Shown piece after piece: positions 62,021 to 64,000 of a DNA stretch of 64,000 nt. Source of the stretch: Planctomycetota bacterium (lineage in GTDB: Bacteria > Planctomycetota > UBA1135 > GCA-002686595); contig JACKHT010000003.1 of assembly GCA_020638855.1 (NCBI GenBank), forward strand, positions 1 to 64,000, read 5' to 3'. Position 1 is the stretch's first letter, and every line of letters begins with the position of its first letter. The notes beneath the pieces are model-generated. The model was not told where the DNA came from. It was given only the letters and a program-made list of their open reading frames with translations, and made no database searches. Position numbers and translations under genes: made by a program.

Positions 62021-64000
62021 TCAGTCCTTGGTCGGCAAACCAGGGGATTCCACCGGAGGCCCGATGAATTCGGGACCGAGCTTGCGGCTGCGTTCGATCT
62101 GTGACTGCAGCGTTTGGCGCACCGCTCCGCGCAGGTTTTCCTTGGTGGGCACCTGCTCGATTTGCTCGAGCGCGCGTTCGAACTCGGGCAAGGCCTCTTC
62201 GAAGCGATTCAAGTCGTACAAGAGCGAGCCCAAGTTGTAGTGGCACCAGAACGAACCGTCCCACTCGGCGTTGCCCGCTCGATAGGCCGCGATGGCCCGC
62301 TCGGACTCGCCCAGTTCGCGTAGGCAGTTGCCTTCGGTCAGGTACATCGTGGCCAGCCGGGCCTTGCGCTCGGGATCGCCTTTCCAGGCATCGGGGAGGC
62401 GCCGAATCAGCTCGATCCACCGGCGCGCGGCTTCGAAGTCGCCCCGCGCCTCATCCATTTGCATGCGGTCGAACAGCGCGTTTTCATCCTGCTCGATCCA
62501 TTGCGCCAATTCGGATTGGACGCGCAATCGTGCGGGTCCGGGGCGGCCCAAACCGTAGGCCCGCTCCAAGTACTCACGCGCCTGATTTTGGGTGTTCGGG
62601 TTGGCCAGCAGGATCTCACCCAAGAGTCGGTGGGCTTCGAAGTTGGTACTGTCCAGCTCGCACACCCGCCCTAGCGCAGCCACCGCTTCGTTGGTGCGCC
62701 CGATCTGCACCAGGACCTTACCGCGTTGCAGGTGCGCGTCCTTGTTCTCGGGTTCTTGGGCGAGCAACCGGTCGAACGCATTCAAGGCGGACTCCCATTG
62801 ACCACGATTGGCCGCCAACATGCCTTGCAAGTACTGTACGCGTGGGTCAGTGCGATGGGCTTCTTCGAGGGCATTCAGCTCATGCTCGGCCACCTGGGGT
62901 TGGCCCGCATCGATCCAACTCTCCACCTGGGCCAGTCGGTCTTTGATGTCGTAGGGGCGGAATCGACCCGCTTCCCGGAAGGCATTCGCGGCCCCCGCAA
63001 AGTCTCCCTTTTGGCGCAGGATCTCGCCCAGGTTGTACCAAGCTTCGGGGCTAGCCGGATTGCACTCAAGGGCCTTGCCGGTGGCCACGCGCGCCTTCTC
63101 AAAGTCCTGAGCGGAATAGTAGGCCATCCCCAAACCGATCCAGGCTTCGTAGCGGCCCGGGAAGGTGGTGGTCAATTGCTCAAAGACCTCGATGGCAGAG
63201 CTGGTGTCGTGGTTTTGGGGCAATTCACCAGCGGCGATGAAACACCAACCCTGGCCCATGTTGGCTTGGAACAGGTCCTCGGTGGAAACCGTGACGTAGG
63301 GCCCGAGCGGTGGGCGCAATCCGCTGTTGTGGATCAAATCCTCGAGCTCCTGCATCCGTTCGTAGAGCGGATCGCCTTCGTGCAGCTTGGGCGCACGATC
63401 GCCGTAGTCACGCCCCAGGGTCAGGCACGTCAAGTATTGGACGATGGCTTCTTGCAGTTTTTCGATCTTGCCATCGCGCTTGTACTCCCCCAGAAGTTCG
63501 CGGCCTAAGCTCCAATAGGACACCGGGACGTTGGGGCTCTCATGGATTGCGTTGCGAAAGAACGTCTCGTTGTCGCTGTAAGAAGCCAATTCGGCTTGGC
63601 TGCGGGCCGTGTACACGCCTGCCAAGAGCACCGTAGCGGCGGCGATCCAGGTGGTCCGCTGCAGGCGGCCAAGCAGCTGGACAGCGAGCACTGCAAACGC
63701 AAACAAAGGTACGTACAAGTAGCGATCCGACTGGGGGAAGGCTCCCGCCGATTCGTAGAACACGACTTGCGGCGCCAACCAGACCACGGGCAGGGCCAGC
63801 AGCCATCCAAGCGAGCGCTTGCCGCGCAGGACGGAGAATCCAATGGCCCCCAGCCACACGCCGGCCAAGACCATCGAGATGGTGACATCGACCGTACCCG
63901 GGGGCAGTTCGGGTCGCACGCCGCGGAAGAATGGTAGATCGGCCGGCCAAAGCAGCATGCCAGCAAATCCACCGAGCAATTCAAACCGGAACTGGACAGC
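62021..64000 (-). CDS. Membrane protein with C-terminal TPR domain, N-terminus outside window
   Basis: At least 659 codons; the frame is open to the window edge and the true start lies beyond 64000. The visible N-terminal part has about four transmembrane helices (MVLAGVWLGAIGFSVL, LGWLLALPVVWLAPQVVF, DRYLYVPLFAFAVLAVQLL and IAAATVLLAGVY), with YSDNETFFRNAIHESPNV at the transition. About twelve TPR units follow (WYNLGEILRQKGDFAGAANAFREAGR). This layout recalls TMTC/O-mannosyltransferase-like membrane-TPR proteins, but the diagnostic N-terminus is missing. Confidence 0.8.
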   Translation of the reverse strand, partial: AVQFRFELLGGFAGMLLWPADLPFFRGVRPELPPGTVDVTISMVLAGVWLGAIGFSVLRGKRSLGWLLALPVVWLAPQVVFYESAGAFPQSDRYLYVPLFAFAVLAVQLLGRLQRTTWIAAATVLLAGVYTARSQAELASYSDNETFFRNAIHESPNVPVSYWSLGRELLGEYKRDGKIEKLQEAIVQYLTCLTLGRDYGDRAPKLHEGDPLYERMQELEDLIHNSGLRPPLGPYVTVSTEDLFQANMGQGWCFIAAGELPQNHDTSSAIEVFEQLTTTFPGRYEAWIGLGMAYYSAQDFEKARVATGKALECNPASPEAWYNLGEILRQKGDFAGAANAFREAGRFRPYDIKDRLAQVESWIDAGQPQVAEHELNALEEAHRTDPRVQYLQGMLAANRGQWESALNAFDRLLAQEPENKDAHLQRGKVLVQIGRTNEAVAALGRVCELDSTNFEAHRLLGEILLANPNTQNQAREYLERAYGLGRPGPARLRVQSELAQWIEQDENALFDRMQMDEARGDFEAARRWIELIRRLPDAWKGDPERKARLATMYLTEGNCLRELGESERAIAAYRAGNAEWDGSFWCHYNLGSLLYDLNRFEEALPEFERALEQIEQVPTKENLRGAVRQTLQSQIERSRKLGPEFIGPPVESPGLPTKD

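Overview
This is a GC-rich bacterial chromosome segment with about 45 protein-coding genes and no rRNA, tRNA, CRISPR array or insertion sequence that I could see. The gene content fits a Planctomycetota-like, Gram-negative-type cell. Signs of this are secreted proteins sharing a C-terminal WNFQ-type module, many sulfatase/alkaline-phosphatase-superfamily hydrolases, a FliA/WhiG-type sigma factor, lipoproteins, an outer-membrane efflux system, few clear Shine-Dalgarno sites and many 4-bp ATGA/GTGA/TTGA gene overlaps. The phylum call is an inference from gene style and is not proven by a marker gene.

Layout. 1-2905: short tandem repeats, then a prepilin-like protein with a CXXCH motif. 3085-8392: an apparent operon of two tandem alkaline-phosphatase-superfamily enzymes, a small ribbon-helix-helix-like protein and a membrane protein with Oxa1/EMC3-like topology. 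8498-15667: HD hydrolase, CysQ-like phosphatase, rhodanese, 2-oxoglutarate:ferredoxin oxidoreductase (korAB), a serine-less peptidase-S51-like secreted protein with a small partner, and fructose-1,6-bisphosphatase. 15957-24207: two large secreted proteins sharing a C-terminal module, a polyferredoxin-TPR fusion and a Sel1-repeat protein. 24635-27447: sulfide:quinone-reductase-like flavoprotein with a small partner, and a substrate-binding lipoprotein. 27612-32804: a glycosylation/methylation cassette (two GT2 proteins, FkbM methyltransferase, class I methyltransferase). 32890-36613: outer-membrane barrel, YgjP-like metalloprotein, SET-domain protein, sulfatase-like lipoprotein.

36763-43413 is a compact cyanophycin locus: isoaspartyl dipeptidase (iadA), cyanophycinase (cphB), cyanophycin synthetase (cphA) and a second CphA-like protein that keeps the N-terminal and Mur-ligase parts but has no ATP-grasp domain. 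Synthesis, depolymerisation and dipeptide cleavage are therefore linked on one strand with overlapping genes. 43536-48246: two small membrane proteins, sigma factor, apt, EamA transporter, alpha/beta hydrolase. 48317-54565: argS, ergothioneine genes egtD and egtB, and an ABC-F ATPase. 54660-55490: an orphan PyrK-like protein. 55498-61997: a complete tripartite RND efflux operon with a divergent TetR regulator; a perfect 27-bp palindrome between them contains overlapping promoter elements for both directions. The window ends inside a membrane-TPR protein.

The strongest candidates for something not well described are the ATP-grasp-less CphA paralogue in the cyanophycin locus and the double phosphodiesterase/RHH/EMC3-like operon.
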